Numbered from the stretch's first letter, positions 33,954 to 46,785 are shown. The stretch: 64,000 nucleotides of DNA from Linnemannia schmuckeri (GCA_029449235.1 JANATG010000014.1:682001-746000), one strand, 5' to 3'. Notes: generated by a model from the letters alone, not told the origin. Numbers and translations: made by a program.

Positions 33954-36744
33954 TCATTTGCGTGAAAAAATCTTGGTTAAGACGTGGCGGAGCTTTTTGC
34001 GACCACCGGTCGTACTACTGCCACCAGACATTGGCTCGGACGCCTCACCACTACCACCATCACCATCTACCAAACTTTCTTCTTGACTATCGGCGGCAGA
34101 TGTAGCGCAAAGGGGTAATGCAGGCAAACTGCGGAACAGGTCCATTCGTCGGGTGTGGAAGTTGTGGCTCATGCTTCGACTAAGTCCTTCTGCTCTTTCT
34201 GCTCTTTCTGTTCTTTCTGTTCTTCCTGCTCTTTCTGATACTCCCTGTTGTTGAATGTCTTGACCACCATGACTTTGACGACGGGGGGTGTGACCGAAGC
34301 TTCGAATGTTGAATCCGCGAGGTGCGCTGTTCACACCGGCAGAGTACAGCCCACCTTCACTTCGTCCTATTCTTCGATAGAGTTGTGATGAGGGTGTTGC
34401 TATCGTGTTTTCAGTGTCGAAGACGGTGGTGTTGTTGGAGGTGGAGTCGGAATGATGGTGGTGGAGGTCTGTTGCTGGTCGATTTAATGGCGAAATCTCC
34501 TGAGGACGTGGGACTATCAGTGGTGGGAGATTAACACCACCGTGTGTTTGGTTCTGGCTCTGGGCTGCAGTGTACTGTGCCGCGACGGCCGCTGCTGCGG
34601 TTGTGGATATTGGTAGCGGCGACATCACCGATAGCTCCTGCTGCTGTTGATGTGGCACTTGTTCGGCGGCTGCCGAAGGTGGCGCAGGAGGAGGAGGTAG
34701 AGGGTGGTGATGTTGAAGGTGATCACCCAGGGGTTGCAAGACCTGCTCGCCGCCCTGGTTCGAATATTCTCTCAGCGCATTATTACTGATCGTGAACAGA
34801 ATCGCGTCCCAGCTCTCGAGCGCATTATTCTTGAATATCTGACGGACCGTCGAACGTAACAAGAAATCGTCGTCTGAGGCCAGGTATCGGAACTTGTAGA
34901 CCACATTCTCACCATCACAGCCACTGCTGCTCGTGCTGTTGTTGGTGGCGCTGCTGTTGTTGGTAGCGGTGCTGCATTTGGATGCGTGGCTTCGAGCGCT
35001 CATGGTTGAGGTGGAACTCTGGTCGCTAGAGACGCTCGAGACGGTGCTAGAGCGACCGCGGATTCTGCCACCCATCAAGCTCTGAAAGAGGGGGCTCTGC
35101 CCTGCTGCAGATAATGGACTTGCCTGCGAAGAAGAAGGGTGTACATGCTGAACCGGAGGTGTCATGGGACTGAAGGCGTCTTCTGCTGCAAACGAACCAG
35201 CGCCAGCAGTGGGCATCATGGCGACGGGGCTATCACTAAGTTCTTGAAGGTCCTCAGACTCGACCGCTTGACGGAGACGAGAGGGTCGACCGGGTTGATG
35301 GTGGAAGGTGACACCGCTCTGAGCGAACGTTGGAGTCGAAGTGATTGAGGAAGTAGTGCCCTGAGACTCACGGCGACGAGGCTTAAGAGGCTGTACTACA
35401 TCCTGCTCCGTTGCTGTCGCTGTTTTAGGTGTCACACTCGACCCAGACCCTCCACCACCACCACGGCGAAGATGATCCTCCTGGTCAGCCTTGAGGATCG
35501 AAAGTGCCATAAGCGGAGAGATGATGGACACAGGGGACTCGAGATCCGAGGACCGAGAGAAGAGGGACAAGTCACTCCCAAGGATCGGGGAGGATCTGGC
35601 TGAGGTCGACTGACTGGCGATCGCCTGCGCCGCCAGTTTGCTGCACCGACTCATTCGTGAGGAGTGAGACGAGATGGATGCACTTGAGCTACGGACGGAG
35701 GTGGGCAGAGGCCGGACGGCTTTGACATCTGCAGCTGATATGATATAGTAGTGAACATCTCCCACAACCAGCATGTTGTTTAACGGCTAACGTGTTTCAA
35801 AAACAAAAAAAAATGAGAGTGGATGAGACATTAGTACTTTTGTACAATGGAACCTCAATCATAACAGGACAGAAAAGAAAGAAAAGAAAGAAAAAAAAAC
35901 TTACGTTGCGCGCTTTCATACGATGCAAGAGTCCCTCCTCAGGCTGTGTCCGAAAAAGGACCTTATTAATCTGGTGCGCACCATAATACGAATGATAATG
36001 CTTCTCCGCATCATTCGGATCCTGCGTCGTCACCCTCGCAATAATAAAATCCTTCCCTTTACTCGCATGCATCCGCATCAAGTTCTCAAAACTGTCCAAT
36101 GTGAACGGATCCTCATCCATCGCGTCCAACTCGTCCACGATTGCAGTCATATGGTACGTGTCCTCCAACAAGATCTCCTTTAAAACTTCGAAATGCTCAA
36201 TCTGTTGTTCAAAGTCTTGCCGGACGCGCGCTAGATAGGCTTGCATGTGTGAGTTTGATTCGTCAGTCCCGCTTTGGAGTTGGTAGTTCTCGAGGTCGAC
36301 CGGGAAGACGGGTCGTGGTGGAAGTGCTGGTGCTGGGCGGCCTGAGAGGATCATGGCCCTCTTTGGAGTAGGCTTCTTGTTGCTGATGATGTTGGCTGTT
36401 GTGTTGTTGCCGGTAGCGGTCGTGTTGGTGATGGTGTTGGTAAGGCTCGCTTGGTAGAGGACACTGTTAGCTTGTGCCTCCTCTTCCTCTGGCTTGGTCG
36501 AAGAAATGTTGACACTATTAGGCTGAGCCGCAACGGGAGACGACGACTCGACCTGTTGGTCAGTCTCATGGTTCTTGTGCTCCATTTCCTTTCCGGCGCT
36601 GATCATCAACTGGGTGTTGGAGTGATCATTTTCGGGCAGTCTGGTGTGGAAGTTGTTATCGCTCGTGGTGGTGGTGGTGGTGGTGGTGGTGCCGGTGTTG
36701 TATTTGCTGTCACGGAGGATAGTGTCGCAAGTAGTTGAGTCCAT
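33954..36744 (-). CDS. Unrecognised protein with conserved-looking core and Ser-rich tail
   Basis: Exons 35905-36744 and 33954-35786 (GTAAGT donor, GTTAG acceptor, phase 0) give 890 residues. The start at 36744 is the first ATG of the frame that fits; an upstream extension to about 36891 would add Ser/His-rich residues. The N-terminus is Thr/Asn-rich. A compact region at about 200-310 spans the intron (RVRQDFEQQIEHFEVLKEIL, VDELDAMDEDPFTLDSFENL, KARNPLNN-MLVVGDVHYYII). It looks like a folded domain because it is free of the surrounding low complexity. A second compact piece lies mid-protein (KFRYLASDDDFLLRSTVRQI, SWDAILFTI). Gly, Ser, Pro and Gln-rich linkers and a basic end (KKLRHVLTKIFSRK) make up the rest. 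I do not recognise the family; no catalytic motif is seen. Confidence 0.75.
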
Positions 36745-38310
36745 TTCTTCTCGTCTCGGTGATTTTTGCTGGACACCTAGGCTCGATGTTGTTGTAGCTG
36801 ACCAACGGTGATGAGAGGAGGAATTTGAAAGGAAAGAGGGTGAGGGATGAAGAAGTGAGGAAAGGGGATGGAAGACTAGGGGATGGAGCACAAAAATGAA
36901 AACGAAAGAACGAATACGAACAGCGACAAAAAAAATAAGTCGTAGACACGGAGAATAAACAACGTGTTTAGTACAAGGACAAATTGAAATTTAGGGTTCA
37001 CAAGTGCGATGGTGTGAACAAAGGGAAAAAACGCAATTGGACCGTTGGAGATGGGAGAGGAAGAAGAGGAGAGACAAAAATCGAGGCCGCTGATTCCACA
37101 TTCCCATGTTCCTAGACAAAATAAGAGACATGAACATAGGTTATTCATTTGCGACATACAGCAATAGACGTCAAACAGGGCTAAGATATCAACCTTCTTT
37201 TTTCTGTGTGTGAGATGGTGTAAGGTTGGTTAGTAGATGTGGACAAAGGGATGATGACTCACCCTCAACTGCAGGCGCGTCTCAATTCACCTTTGCACAA
37301 GATAGCATGAAAAATGACTGCACACGTTCTTCTCTAGTGCCTGTCCTGTCTGGCTCCGCCTAGCTCTGTCGTCATTTCGAGCCTTTTGAGCAATACGATT
37401 AGGCCATTGTAGAAAGAAACAAAAACGGAGCACGGGCCAAGATGCTGATAACAACTGGGACAGCTTAAACTGATGGAAGGAGACGGGCCAAACGCCACAC
37501 AAAAAAAAAAAAAAGAACGTGAACGCGATATATGTATAGGAAAGGGTGTCTTTTAGAAGACAACGAAGCATCTTCATTCTTATGATGTGCCCTTTTTCGA
37601 AAGAGAGGATGGAGGTGAGTAAAATGGTTGCTATTTATGATGCCACGGACCCTCGTCCTTTATCACTATTGTCACTACCGTGGCTTGATTCCACTCTACT
37701 CTCGAGTAATAAAAAAACCTATACATCTTCTTATCCGACCATTCCCTAATGTCCGGTAACACCATCCAGGACAGACTCAACAGGACACCTTTCTTCTTTC
37801 ATACACACATGCCCTCTTCCTCTTCAACTGCTTTTTGTTGAACCCTTTTTTCATCTCTCCTCTCCCTTATTAATCATCTGGATACGCAGGAACCATTCGC
37901 AGAGAGGCGCAAATACGGTCAGTAGCAAAAGGTGGAGAGGTGAAAAAGATTAAATGAAGAACGGGATGAGAGAGGGGGATAGGAGAGAGGGGGAGGACAT
38001 GGAACAAGACATTTATCCTGTTGAAGGATGAACTCCATGCCCTGCTCGTATCATCCTATATCTTTTTGTTCATTTTTCTTCATCTTCTTTTTGCTAATTA
38101 CTTTTCCGGCCGTTGATCTCTTTTCTCCACTTTCACCTCAGCGAGGTTCTGCCTTTTTCTTTCCTCCCCTCTTCGCCTTCACACATCTCTCCCTTCTCCG
38201 TCTCTGTTTTTTTCCTCCTGTTGCTATTTTTCCCTCCTTCTTTCCTTTCTTCATTTGGCTCCTTCTAACTTTTCGTCCCTCCGTCCTTCCTCTCCAACTC
38301 ATAAACAGAA
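36745..38310. other. Divergent promoter region
   Basis: It lies between the divergently transcribed unknown gene and the transporter. CT-rich sequence runs through 38060-38300 just before the transporter ATG, a common fungal core-promoter feature. No gene is seen. Confidence 0.5.
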
Positions 38311-40526
38311 ATGCACCCAGGAGACAAAGACAGCGCCAGTATTCAAAAAAACAAACACACTGTCCTGCCATTAGAAACCCTATCCACACACCAACCCTCT
38401 CACTCCACCACCGGTAGCAATAGCGACAGCGACAGCAGCAAAAGCATATCACATGAAAAAGCATGGAGAGGGATGGACGAAAAGGAGATGGATGATAATG
38501 GATTGCATGTCTTGACTGAACGGTCTGCACCCCTGTCCAACAATAATAATCTTGCTGTTCCCCCTGCTGCTACTATTGTTCCTTCGCCTTCTGTCGCTGC
38601 TGCTTCGCCTTCTGTCGCTGCTGCTTCGCCTTCTGTCGCTGCTGCTGCTGTTGCTGCAGGTGGGCAGCGTGGGCAATTCTACCCTGAGGGTGGATATGGC
38701 TGGATTGTCCTTGCAGCAACATTCGTCTGCACTTTCTGGTATTTACCCGTCATCTCTCACTTCTTTCGCCTTTACAACAGAGAATAATAGCATACAACTT
38801 AACACAGTATCTTCGCCACTCCCCCCATATAACAACAATCAAAAAAAACCCCCCAGGTGTATAGGGATAGTATTCTGCTGGGGAGTATTCCAAGAATACC
38901 TACTCCGGATGGAGACCTTTGGTCCAACCACAGGTGCCAAGGAGCTGTCGTGGGTGGGCAGTCTGAGCTGTGCCTGCATCTTTGTCGCGGCCCCTGCGAT
39001 TGTGGTGCTCATTACCAACTTTGGCATGACTACCGTGCTTGCCTCGGGCGTTCTCAGTGTCACCACGGGCTTTGTCGCCGCCAGTTTTGCCACCACCTAC
39101 TGGCACCTTTACATCACCGTTGTATGTCCCATGCTCGTTTTTCAGCCATCACCCCAACTTGGTTCCCCTACACTCTATCTCTCTCTTATTTCCCTCTCTC
39201 ATACATCGTCGTTTTGGTTTTTTTGCTCCGAGAGGTGGCAATAGAAAGTAGTAACGAGGATGATACTGAGAATAACAACTGCCTTTTTATTTCAACTTCA
39301 TCTGCTACTGTTTCTTCTTCTCTCTTTCTTTCCTCCCAAAGAACCAAGCCAACAAAAAACGACACACTAACGCCCTATCTCATCCTCTCTCACTATACCC
39401 TTCTTTCTCTTGTGCATATTAGGGCTTCCTATACGGCTTCGGTGGTTGCCTAATGTACTTTACATGCATCAATGTTCTAGCACGCTACTTTAACAAGCGA
39501 AGGGGTGTTGTCGTGGGTGTTGCAATCTCTGGCTCAGGGATTGGATCGAGTGTGATGGCTCCGTTACTGCATGTTATGTTGTATAGGCTGGGGTTTCCGT
39601 GGACTATGCGCATTATGGGTGTCTGTATGTTTGTCTCCCTCTCTGTCGCCGCCAGTTTTGTACGACCTTATCAGCCGCCGGTGTTAGGATCGAGTTTACC
39701 CATTATACGGTTAAGCAGTCGTATGTCAATACGACCTGAATTGGATCGTTTTGAGGAAGAAGCGGTTGCGGAAACTGGACGTGCGGATGTGAGTGACGAC
39801 AGGATTGCCGAAAAAATGGATATGGAGTGTCGACCCCGATTGGCGTCAAAGCTATTACCACCACCGTCACTAGTACCACCACCACCACCAACGGCACCAC
39901 CAACGGCACCAGCAGGACCATCACTAGATTTCTCACTCTTCAAGAACCTCGACTACACACTCATTTTCATCTCCACAAACCTCTTCACCCTCGTCTACCT
40001 GGTCCCGATCCTCCTAACACCCTCCTACGCAACCTCCATCGTCGGTCTGCCCCCCTCCAAGGGCGCCCTTATGATCACCATCGTCAGTTCTGTAGGGGTC
40101 GTCTCCCGGATCGTCATTGGCCACCTCGCCGACCGCTACGGTACCCTCAACGCCACTATCCTGTGCCTCCTTCTCTCAGGCCTCTCCTCCCTCCTGATCT
40201 GGCTCCACGCGTCCCATTCTTTTGCGGTTCTGGCGACGTTTATGTTTTTCTATGGGTGTTTTGGTGGCGCGACCATCATGTTACTCCCCGTCGCGGCATC
40301 CAAGGCGGTAAGTGGGCCGCAAATCCCATCGGCATTGGGGTTTGTGTTCTTTGCACATACGGTTGGATATCTTTTGGGAACGCCGTTAATGCAGTTTATT
40401 GTTGTAGAGTCGAGGGGCAGTTTTGAGGGCGCGATTGTGTTTGTGGGGGTTGTGAATCTTGTCTGTGCCAGTGTTGTGCTTGTTGCAAGGGTGCATGTCA
40501 GTCGTACCCTCCGTGCTGCCCATTGA
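38311..40526 (+). CDS. Monocarboxylate-type major facilitator transporter
   Basis: Exons 38311-38738, 38857-39121 and 39423-40526 give 598 residues with matching phases (2, then 0). The cytoplasmic N-terminus of about 125 residues is acidic and Ser/Ala-rich. The SLC16-type signature EGGYGW at 126-131 opens transmembrane helix 1 (WIVLAATFVCTFW...). RRGVVVGVAISGSGIGS in the first half matches the loop typical of monocarboxylate permeases. A long loop at about 320-410 divides the two six-helix halves. Expected role is proton-coupled uptake or export of lactate, pyruvate or similar acids, or a related solute; fungal members often have unknown cargo. Intron 1 splits the tryptophan codon at residue 143. 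The reading frame ends at 40526, four bases before a T28 run. Confidence 0.9.
38584..38646 (+). repeat. Three 21-bp tandem repeats within the transporter
   Basis: Three identical 21-bp units encode a seven-residue SPSVAAA-like repeat in the N-terminal tail, before the first membrane helix. Copy number could vary between strains. Confidence 0.9.
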
Positions 40527-40530
40527 TACC

Positions 40531-40558
40531 TTTTTTTTTTTTTTTTTTTTTTTTTTTT
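40531..40558. repeat. T28 tract directly after transporter stop
   Basis: Twenty-eight consecutive T start four bases after the transporter stop codon, so they are transcribed as a poly-U stretch at the head of its 3' untranslated region. Confidence 0.9.
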
Positions 40559-40692
40559 CGTCAAATAAAAAAAAATAAAGTATCAAAGGGAAGGTTAAAG
40601 GTCGTGATGGAGTAAACGACAAAAGAGAAACGAAGAAACTTTACTCCAGGAACAAAACTAAAGGAAATCCTGAGACCCATAAGAAAAAGAAA

Positions 40693-40766
40693 CGCTCCTG
40701 GGTGGGCTTGAACCACCAACCTCCTGATTAACAGTCAGACGCGCTAACCAATTGCGCCACAGAAGC
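40693..40766 (-). tRNA. tRNA-Asn (anticodon GTT)
   Basis: The minus strand folds as a complete cloverleaf of 74 nt. The acceptor stem pairs GCTTCTG with CAGGAGC with one G-T wobble. The D arm is GCGC-loop-GCGC. The anticodon loop CTGTTAA gives GTT on a five-pair stem. The T arm is perfect (GGTGG-TTCAAGC-CCACC), with G as discriminator. No intron and no encoded CCA. T-rich sequence just downstream (TTTCTTTTTC) fits RNA polymerase III termination. Confidence 0.97.
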
Positions 40767-41381
40767 TCGATGACAACGAAAATATTTTTAAAATCTTGTA
40801 GTATAAAATTATGATCACGTGCGTCATAATATAAGGCGTTAATCATACAGTCACGTGGTTCCACACATGAGAAGGGGCGCTGCCCTGGAGCGTCCATGGA
40901 TCCACGCGCGGCCGATGAGCGGTTGCTGGATAGTTTGTTGGGAAGGAGGAGATTGTCGTTAATGGAGAGGGTGGGAAGAATTCCTTTCATTCGTATCTAG
41001 TTTCATTTTCTTCCAATGAAGCTGTGAGGAGCAGCGGCAATTGTTGCGCAGAGCCAGGTTGTGGACCGGAGTGTGACTGGCGGATGAAGCTTGAAAGAAC
41101 TTGGTATGTGGTCCCCTTTTACTATCAAATGCCCCTCATGGGCTGTTTGACGGGGAAATAAAATAAAAACAAAATAAAAAAACGAAAAATCAGAACGCGA
41201 TGATTTGCTTTAGCTAGTTTTATGTGTCAAGTACTGTGCTGGTATTTATTTTAACGGTTGGAGAAAATAAGTTATATATATACCTTCATCCCCAAGATAT
41301 TCATCTTTATGGACAAAAGTGATTAAATACAATTTGTTCAAACATATTGAACGTGAAAAACAAATGGTGGCGCAGAGTTGC
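40767..41381. other. Spacer with two CACGTG sites
   Basis: No gene is supported. It is the 5' side of the tRNA and the 3' side of the P450. Holds two CACGTG palindromes (see separate entry) and AT-rich sequence. Confidence 0.5.
40816..40857. promoter_or_regulatory. Pair of CACGTG E-box palindromes
   Basis: CACGTG occurs at 40816-40821 and 40852-40857, 36 bp apart, 50-91 bp upstream of the tRNA-Asn 5' end. In fungi this is a binding core for bHLH factors. Two copies so close are suggestive, but six-base palindromes also arise by chance. Confidence 0.35.
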
Positions 41382-44300
41382 TCACTCTTCACGACGGAAG
41401 GGGTCATCGCGACGACGAGTAATGCGGACAGGGAGACCATTGGCCATGGGCAGCGTCAAGGAGGTTCCATAGACAGGCTCATTGTGAGGGTCCACCAGTT
41501 CGAAGTCAAACTTTTGGAGCAGCATCGATGTCACCGTGATCGCTTGGATATACGCGAACTGCTGGCCCAGACTAGTATAAAAAAAGATAAAAAATAAAGA
41601 CGCGTTGGATTAGTACCTCTGTAAAGAAGGAAAAGAAACAAACATGCATAAGGCACTGGCAGTAGAATAAAAACAAAGACTTTAAGGGAACTCACCAAGT
41701 GCGAGGACCAAGATGGAAGGAAACAAACTTGGTCGAAGGAAACTTATCCCCCTGCAACCATCTCTCCGGCCGGAACTCTTCCGCGTCTGGACCCCAAATA
41801 TCCGTATCTCGACCCATCCCCCAAATACCCCAAGTCACCTTTTCACCCTTGTAGACTTTAATCCCTCCGGGGAGGATATCGTCCTCGAGAACACATCGAA
41901 TGTTCTGGGGCACGCTTGGGTAGAGACGCAGGGTTTCAAAGAAACAGGCCTTGGTGTACTTTTGGGCTTGAACTGTGTCATAGGTGGGGAACCCACCCTG
42001 GAGGGTGGTATCGATTTCTTCGCGCAACTTGGTGAGAACTTCTTTACGCGTTTGGGATCGGTGGATGAGATAGAACATCCACGACAGCGCCTGTGCCGTC
42101 GTGTCCCTTCCGGCCTTAGCAGTAAGAAAAAATAGGAGGATGAGAAAAGAAGATATTTGCAGGTCAGTAACTGCCTCATTTGAACATTCAATTCTGAATC
42201 ATTGTCAACTTCTCGTTGCAATAGCCGTAAGCAGCTCCTCTTGGCGTATTGAAGAAAGTTATCAAGGGAGGCTAAACAAAACGACAGGTACTAGCAAAAA
42301 ATGCCAAGAATGAACATACCAGGAGAAAGTTGATGAGCGTGTCTTTGAGACCCTCATCCGTCAACCGCTCACCCTTCTCATCAGTGGCCTCCATAAACAA
42401 CTGCATCAAATCCTTGCCGCTACTACTCAAAGCTCCAGGCTTCTTTGTTCCTGTCTCTGCCTCTGTCTCATCATCACCACTCTCACTCATATCATGAACA
42501 ACCCCACCCCCCTCAACACCTGTCTTCTCCTCAAGAGTACGTCGACGATGAATGACCTTGTAGGCGAAATCATAGACAGTCTTAGTGTCCGCGGCGACCT
42601 TCTTGTCATTACCCGTCCACCAGTCGGTCAACCTCCAAAATGGCCAATTGAAGCGAAGAGAGAGGTTGGCCGTCAGACGGTCAAAGGCTCCGGCAAAAGG
42701 AACTTCCTTCTCGGGGTCGATCAGGCAGCCAAAGGATTCTCCGAACCCAATTCGACCAAATGAGTCTAGATTTGTACAGTAGAGTGATAGTGGTGGGGTT
42801 ATTGAGATGGGATGAGGGGAGTTTAGGGGACAGTGAAGGAAGGAGGAGGCGAATGTGTGAGAGTGGGCGTTGTTGTTTTTGTGCGGTTTGTTAGTACGTG
42901 CATTTGTTTGGTATTATGCCGTCGTGTGACAGAAGGATAGACAGACAAGTAAATAAAAATAAATGTCCAGATTTGGTCCGAATGAAAAAGACCCAAAAAA
43001 AAACGTTAATGGGGGAAAAGGGGATCAAGGAAAAATCAACAAAAAATAGGGTATGAGAACGGGAAAAAAGAAGAGTGGTTGTATCTGTATATATGGGAAG
43101 AGAGCAAGCGAGAACGAGAGAGAAGGAGTGAGAGGAGAGAGGGAGAGAGAACATATTTACATGTTTACATTTTTTTCTCATTTGTTTGTGCATGTGGGTT
43201 GTGGGGTGCGGAGTCCTTGCAAGGATAAGAGGTTCGTGCGGGACATGTGTTCGCTCCTCGCCTGTGTTGCCCGTCGCTCTTTGTGTGGAAAAGGGAGGTA
43301 GTTGACGACAGGACAAGAGATTGAAAAAGAAAAGGAACTACAAGAGGGGCTACAAGGGGTGGCAGTACAGTACAGTGCACGAGCCATCCAACTCAATTCA
43401 ACTGAATAACAATAGAGCACTTGTTTTTCACGAGGAAAAAGAGAAAAAAGATAAAGGCTACCTCAGCACCAAACTCCCGAGACCCAGCACAAAAACACTA
43501 ACCAGCCAACTGCGACGTTTACCCCCAAAAAAACCATAAACCAAAAACTTACCGAGGGTGAACAGATAGAAGATGCCCTGAAGGTCGACGACCTTGCTGA
43601 CAGGGTCGAGCAGAATGCGATCCTCCCTGAGGGGAGTCACCGGTGAGATTGGAACAGCGACATCAACAAGAGAGCCTGTAGCTGCTGTTGACTCAGCGGC
43701 AGAAGTAGACGACTTGGCCATTGAGGTTAGGGACGTGTCGGTGATCTTGTGGAAGTAGTTGATGACCAGCTGCGACTCCTGACGGAAGATGGTGCTGGTG
43801 TAGGTCCGATACCAGTTCACGTTAAAGATCTTGCTCGCGGCCTTGCGTTGCCAGCGCCAATGCTGCTCTCATCCATGAAGGATAACATGCAACGTTAGCA
43901 GCAACGAACGAAAGTGATAAAAAAAAAAAGTACATTGAAAGACATGAAGGAGTGAAAGGGTCAGTCAGCGATATTTTTTGCTGTCAGTTACATCAACAAC
44001 CCAACAACTGGACAGCTAAGCAATCACGAAGACACATGTCCAAAAGTGCATCGTTGCCTTGACCAAATCAACCCCTTTTTGGTGTGTCGATTCGTTTTCT
44101 TCTTTCCCTCACTTCACACCCTAACTACTTTCATTGCGTCCAAGAAACCTATTAAAGGAAAAGAAAAATCGGTTGTATTTCCACTTTTGTGAAAATGGTC
44201 CCCTCAATACATGCACATCCTATATCTTTTCTTTATTCTTTTTACCCCACGCCATTAACCTCACAACCCACCTACCCCTCTGCTAACCATCTCCTTCCAT

Positions 44301-44938
44301 CACCCTCGTTCTCTCTTTTTTCTGCACCTCGCTCCATGTTTATCATTCACTCTGAAAAAGCAGCATGGTGTATAGCGTACCTGACCGTCAGCGCTAAAGA
44401 TCCCATCGCCAAAAATGGGCCGAAGTGTCTCGCGGAAGAAGCCGCCCTTCTCGTACGCCCAAAAATTGACCCTAAGAATATGGTCAATCACCTGGGGTTC
44501 ACGGACATGGATGACTCGACCGAGTCCCAAGACAGTCAACGAAAAGACTTTGCCGTACTGCTTGTGGAGCTCCATCTGGCGCTGATGGGTCGAACCAGGG
44601 GGGCGCTGGGCCATCTCAATCGTATTGCCGATCAAGGGGTGGCCCTTGGGACCTGGGAGGTCGAACCTGGGTGTGGCTGAGATGGATGTGTGACGGTACT
44701 TGATTAGAATAAAGACAGAATAGACCAGGAAGTAGGCCAGAAGGATTCTGGGGAGGATGTGACCGTGAAGGAGGATCAGAAAGTGACCGAATTGGGAGAA
44801 GAGATTGACCGCTGGAGATGTTATGGCTGCGACGGCTTCTTTAGTGTACATGGTAGATGGGATAGGGGATACCATTGATGTTGTTTGGTTATGAGGGACT
44901 AGGTGAGGTAGGAATGCGAGTACGATCGAAAAGACCAT
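41382..44938 (-). CDS. Cytochrome P450 monooxygenase
   Basis: Five exons, 44381-44938, 43553-43862, 42320-42765, 41696-42114 and 41382-41571, give 640 residues; all phases agree. An N-terminal membrane anchor (ILLAYFLVYSVFILI, about 72-86) suggests endoplasmic reticulum location. Motifs in order: proline-rich hinge LPGPKGHPLIGN, the I-helix AGRDTT at about 439-444 for oxygen activation, ETLR at about 498-501, PERW, and the haem loop FHLGPRTCLGQQFA with ligand Cys578. That cysteine codon is split by intron 4. An insertion of charged and Ser-rich residues before the I-helix explains the length beyond the usual 500. It resembles fungal fatty-acid or alkane hydroxylases in general layout, but the subfamily and substrate cannot be set here. 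The start chosen is the first in-frame ATG. Confidence 0.92.
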
Positions 44939-46207
44939 GATGAAAACAAGAGAAAAGAGAAAAACCAAAACAGTGAAAAAAGCAAGGCAATATATATCGC
45001 CAGGCGGTGAAGAGCAATACTCTATGCAGAGAACAATGAATGGTGAAAGAGGTTGGCGTTGAGAGTCTAGAGGGGTCTATGGATTAACAGGAACACGCGC
45101 ACAAGGTGTAAAAATGTCAATGAAGAACTCGTTGGGGAGGGGGGTTTGATGACTGGACTAGCAGGCGGAACGACAAGTGTGAAAAGAAAAGCGCGTGCCA
45201 CTCGTGCGTGTAGGAAGGTGAGTAACAGAATGTCAAAGTCAAGACGAATATGTGTGAAGGGAGACAGACGGGATATACACAAGTGGTCCTGCCGTCAAAA
45301 GTAGGGATTTGTTTGGTCGGTAGACGAGAGTGGGGCAGTTGTGGATTGAGGTTGGAGGCCTTGTGTTCAGCGATTAGAGGTGAAGTATGTTGTATCAGAC
45401 AGTGGAAACAGAGAAGTAGGAAAGAGAAAAGGAAAGAACGGTGGAAGGGAGAGAGAGAAGAGAGCGTCGGGGCGAGAGGGAGGAGGAGTGAGGGGGAGAG
45501 CTGAGGGCAACGTTAGTCAAGAGAACGAAGGGGAGAGAGCGAGAGCGAGAGAAAAGAGAAGGACGAGAGGCACAGAGAGAAGAGAGTAGTGTCAGTGCAA
45601 GGGACTAAAGGGTGTCGTGTGTGATAGGGGGATGTACAAGAAGGAGGATACTAGGAAGGGATATCAAGTAAAGTATGGGTATGTTCGAAGAGGTGCTTGT
45701 TATGAATGAGTAGAGAAAAGGTAGGCGGAGTGCATCCAACAGTGAAGAATAGGTATCTCTTTTGAGGGAGCAATGATGATGGGAAGAAAGAAGAAAGAAG
45801 AAAGAAGAAAGAGAAAAAAAAGGTGAAGGGAATGGTAACATCAATGGGGGCGCTGGATCCATTTTATATCTTACTTCAAATGGTTCAATGGGAACCCATC
45901 TGCCGAACAACAGTAAAGACGATTAGTATCATCTGTGTTACGGTCGAACCGGCATTCCTCCGGAGCGTAATGTGTGACAGACTGGTCAGTGGGTGAAACC
46001 CATTCATCGCCCCGTCGCGCCCAGTCCATTACATCCATAATGCACCTCATGTCATCCGTTACCGAACAGGAACAGGTTTAGTCTGTGTTTTTTGTGTTGT
46101 CAAACAGAGTCCCGCCTCTATTTTACATGAGATGTTCCACACCGCATCTCTTTGCTCAGCCCCTGCCTCCCCTCCCTCTCCCGCATCAACATCCCCTTGT
46201 CCTCGTC

Positions 46208-46263
46208 GGTTGCCCATGTAAGGTTGCCCATGTAAGGTTGCCCATGTAAGGTTGCCCATGCAA
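46208..46263. repeat. Four tandem copies of a 14-bp unit
   Basis: The unit ggttgcccatgtaa is repeated four times head to tail with one T-to-C change in the last copy. A partial fifth unit (ggttgac) follows. It lies in a spacer, likely a short minisatellite. Confidence 0.95.
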
Positions 46264-46785
46264 GGTTGACTAATTAAGAGGGTACCACAGCAATTAGCGA
46301 TATTTCATCTTTTTATCCACTCATCTTCCCCCAACCTAGAGCTCTCTTCTTCGTCCCCTCCACTTCACCATTAGCATGTTTTTTTATTGTTTCCTTTCCT
46401 CTCCATAAAAGGCATAAGAAATTGAGCCCATCCGCCACGAAACAATAGTTGCCTCCAAAGCTAAACCACAAAAAACAATTTGTCTCTTGCTCTCGAGCCC
46501 TTCCTTTCCCCCCCAACACGGACGTTAATTACTCCGTCCACCCACACCATTTCATCTTGCTGTGCCCGGAAAAGTCTCCTTGCCCCTTACATCTCTCAAT
46601 TGAAGAATAAAAAAAAAAAAAAAGAAAAAACGGCCAAAAAGAGTAAGCAAACAAAATCAAAAAAAAATGTGGTCAGGCGACGAGTAGATGCCGCAACCTA
46701 TCCATCCATTCACTCCAGGAAACCATGCAAACAGCGACGCCATAAAACAATAGCTCTTCCTTTCGAAGAATATTTACTTACCATA

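Noticed and set aside
46208..46263. Possible CRISPR-like array
   Set aside because: The 14-bp units are directly abutting without spacers and the genome is eukaryotic; it is a minisatellite.
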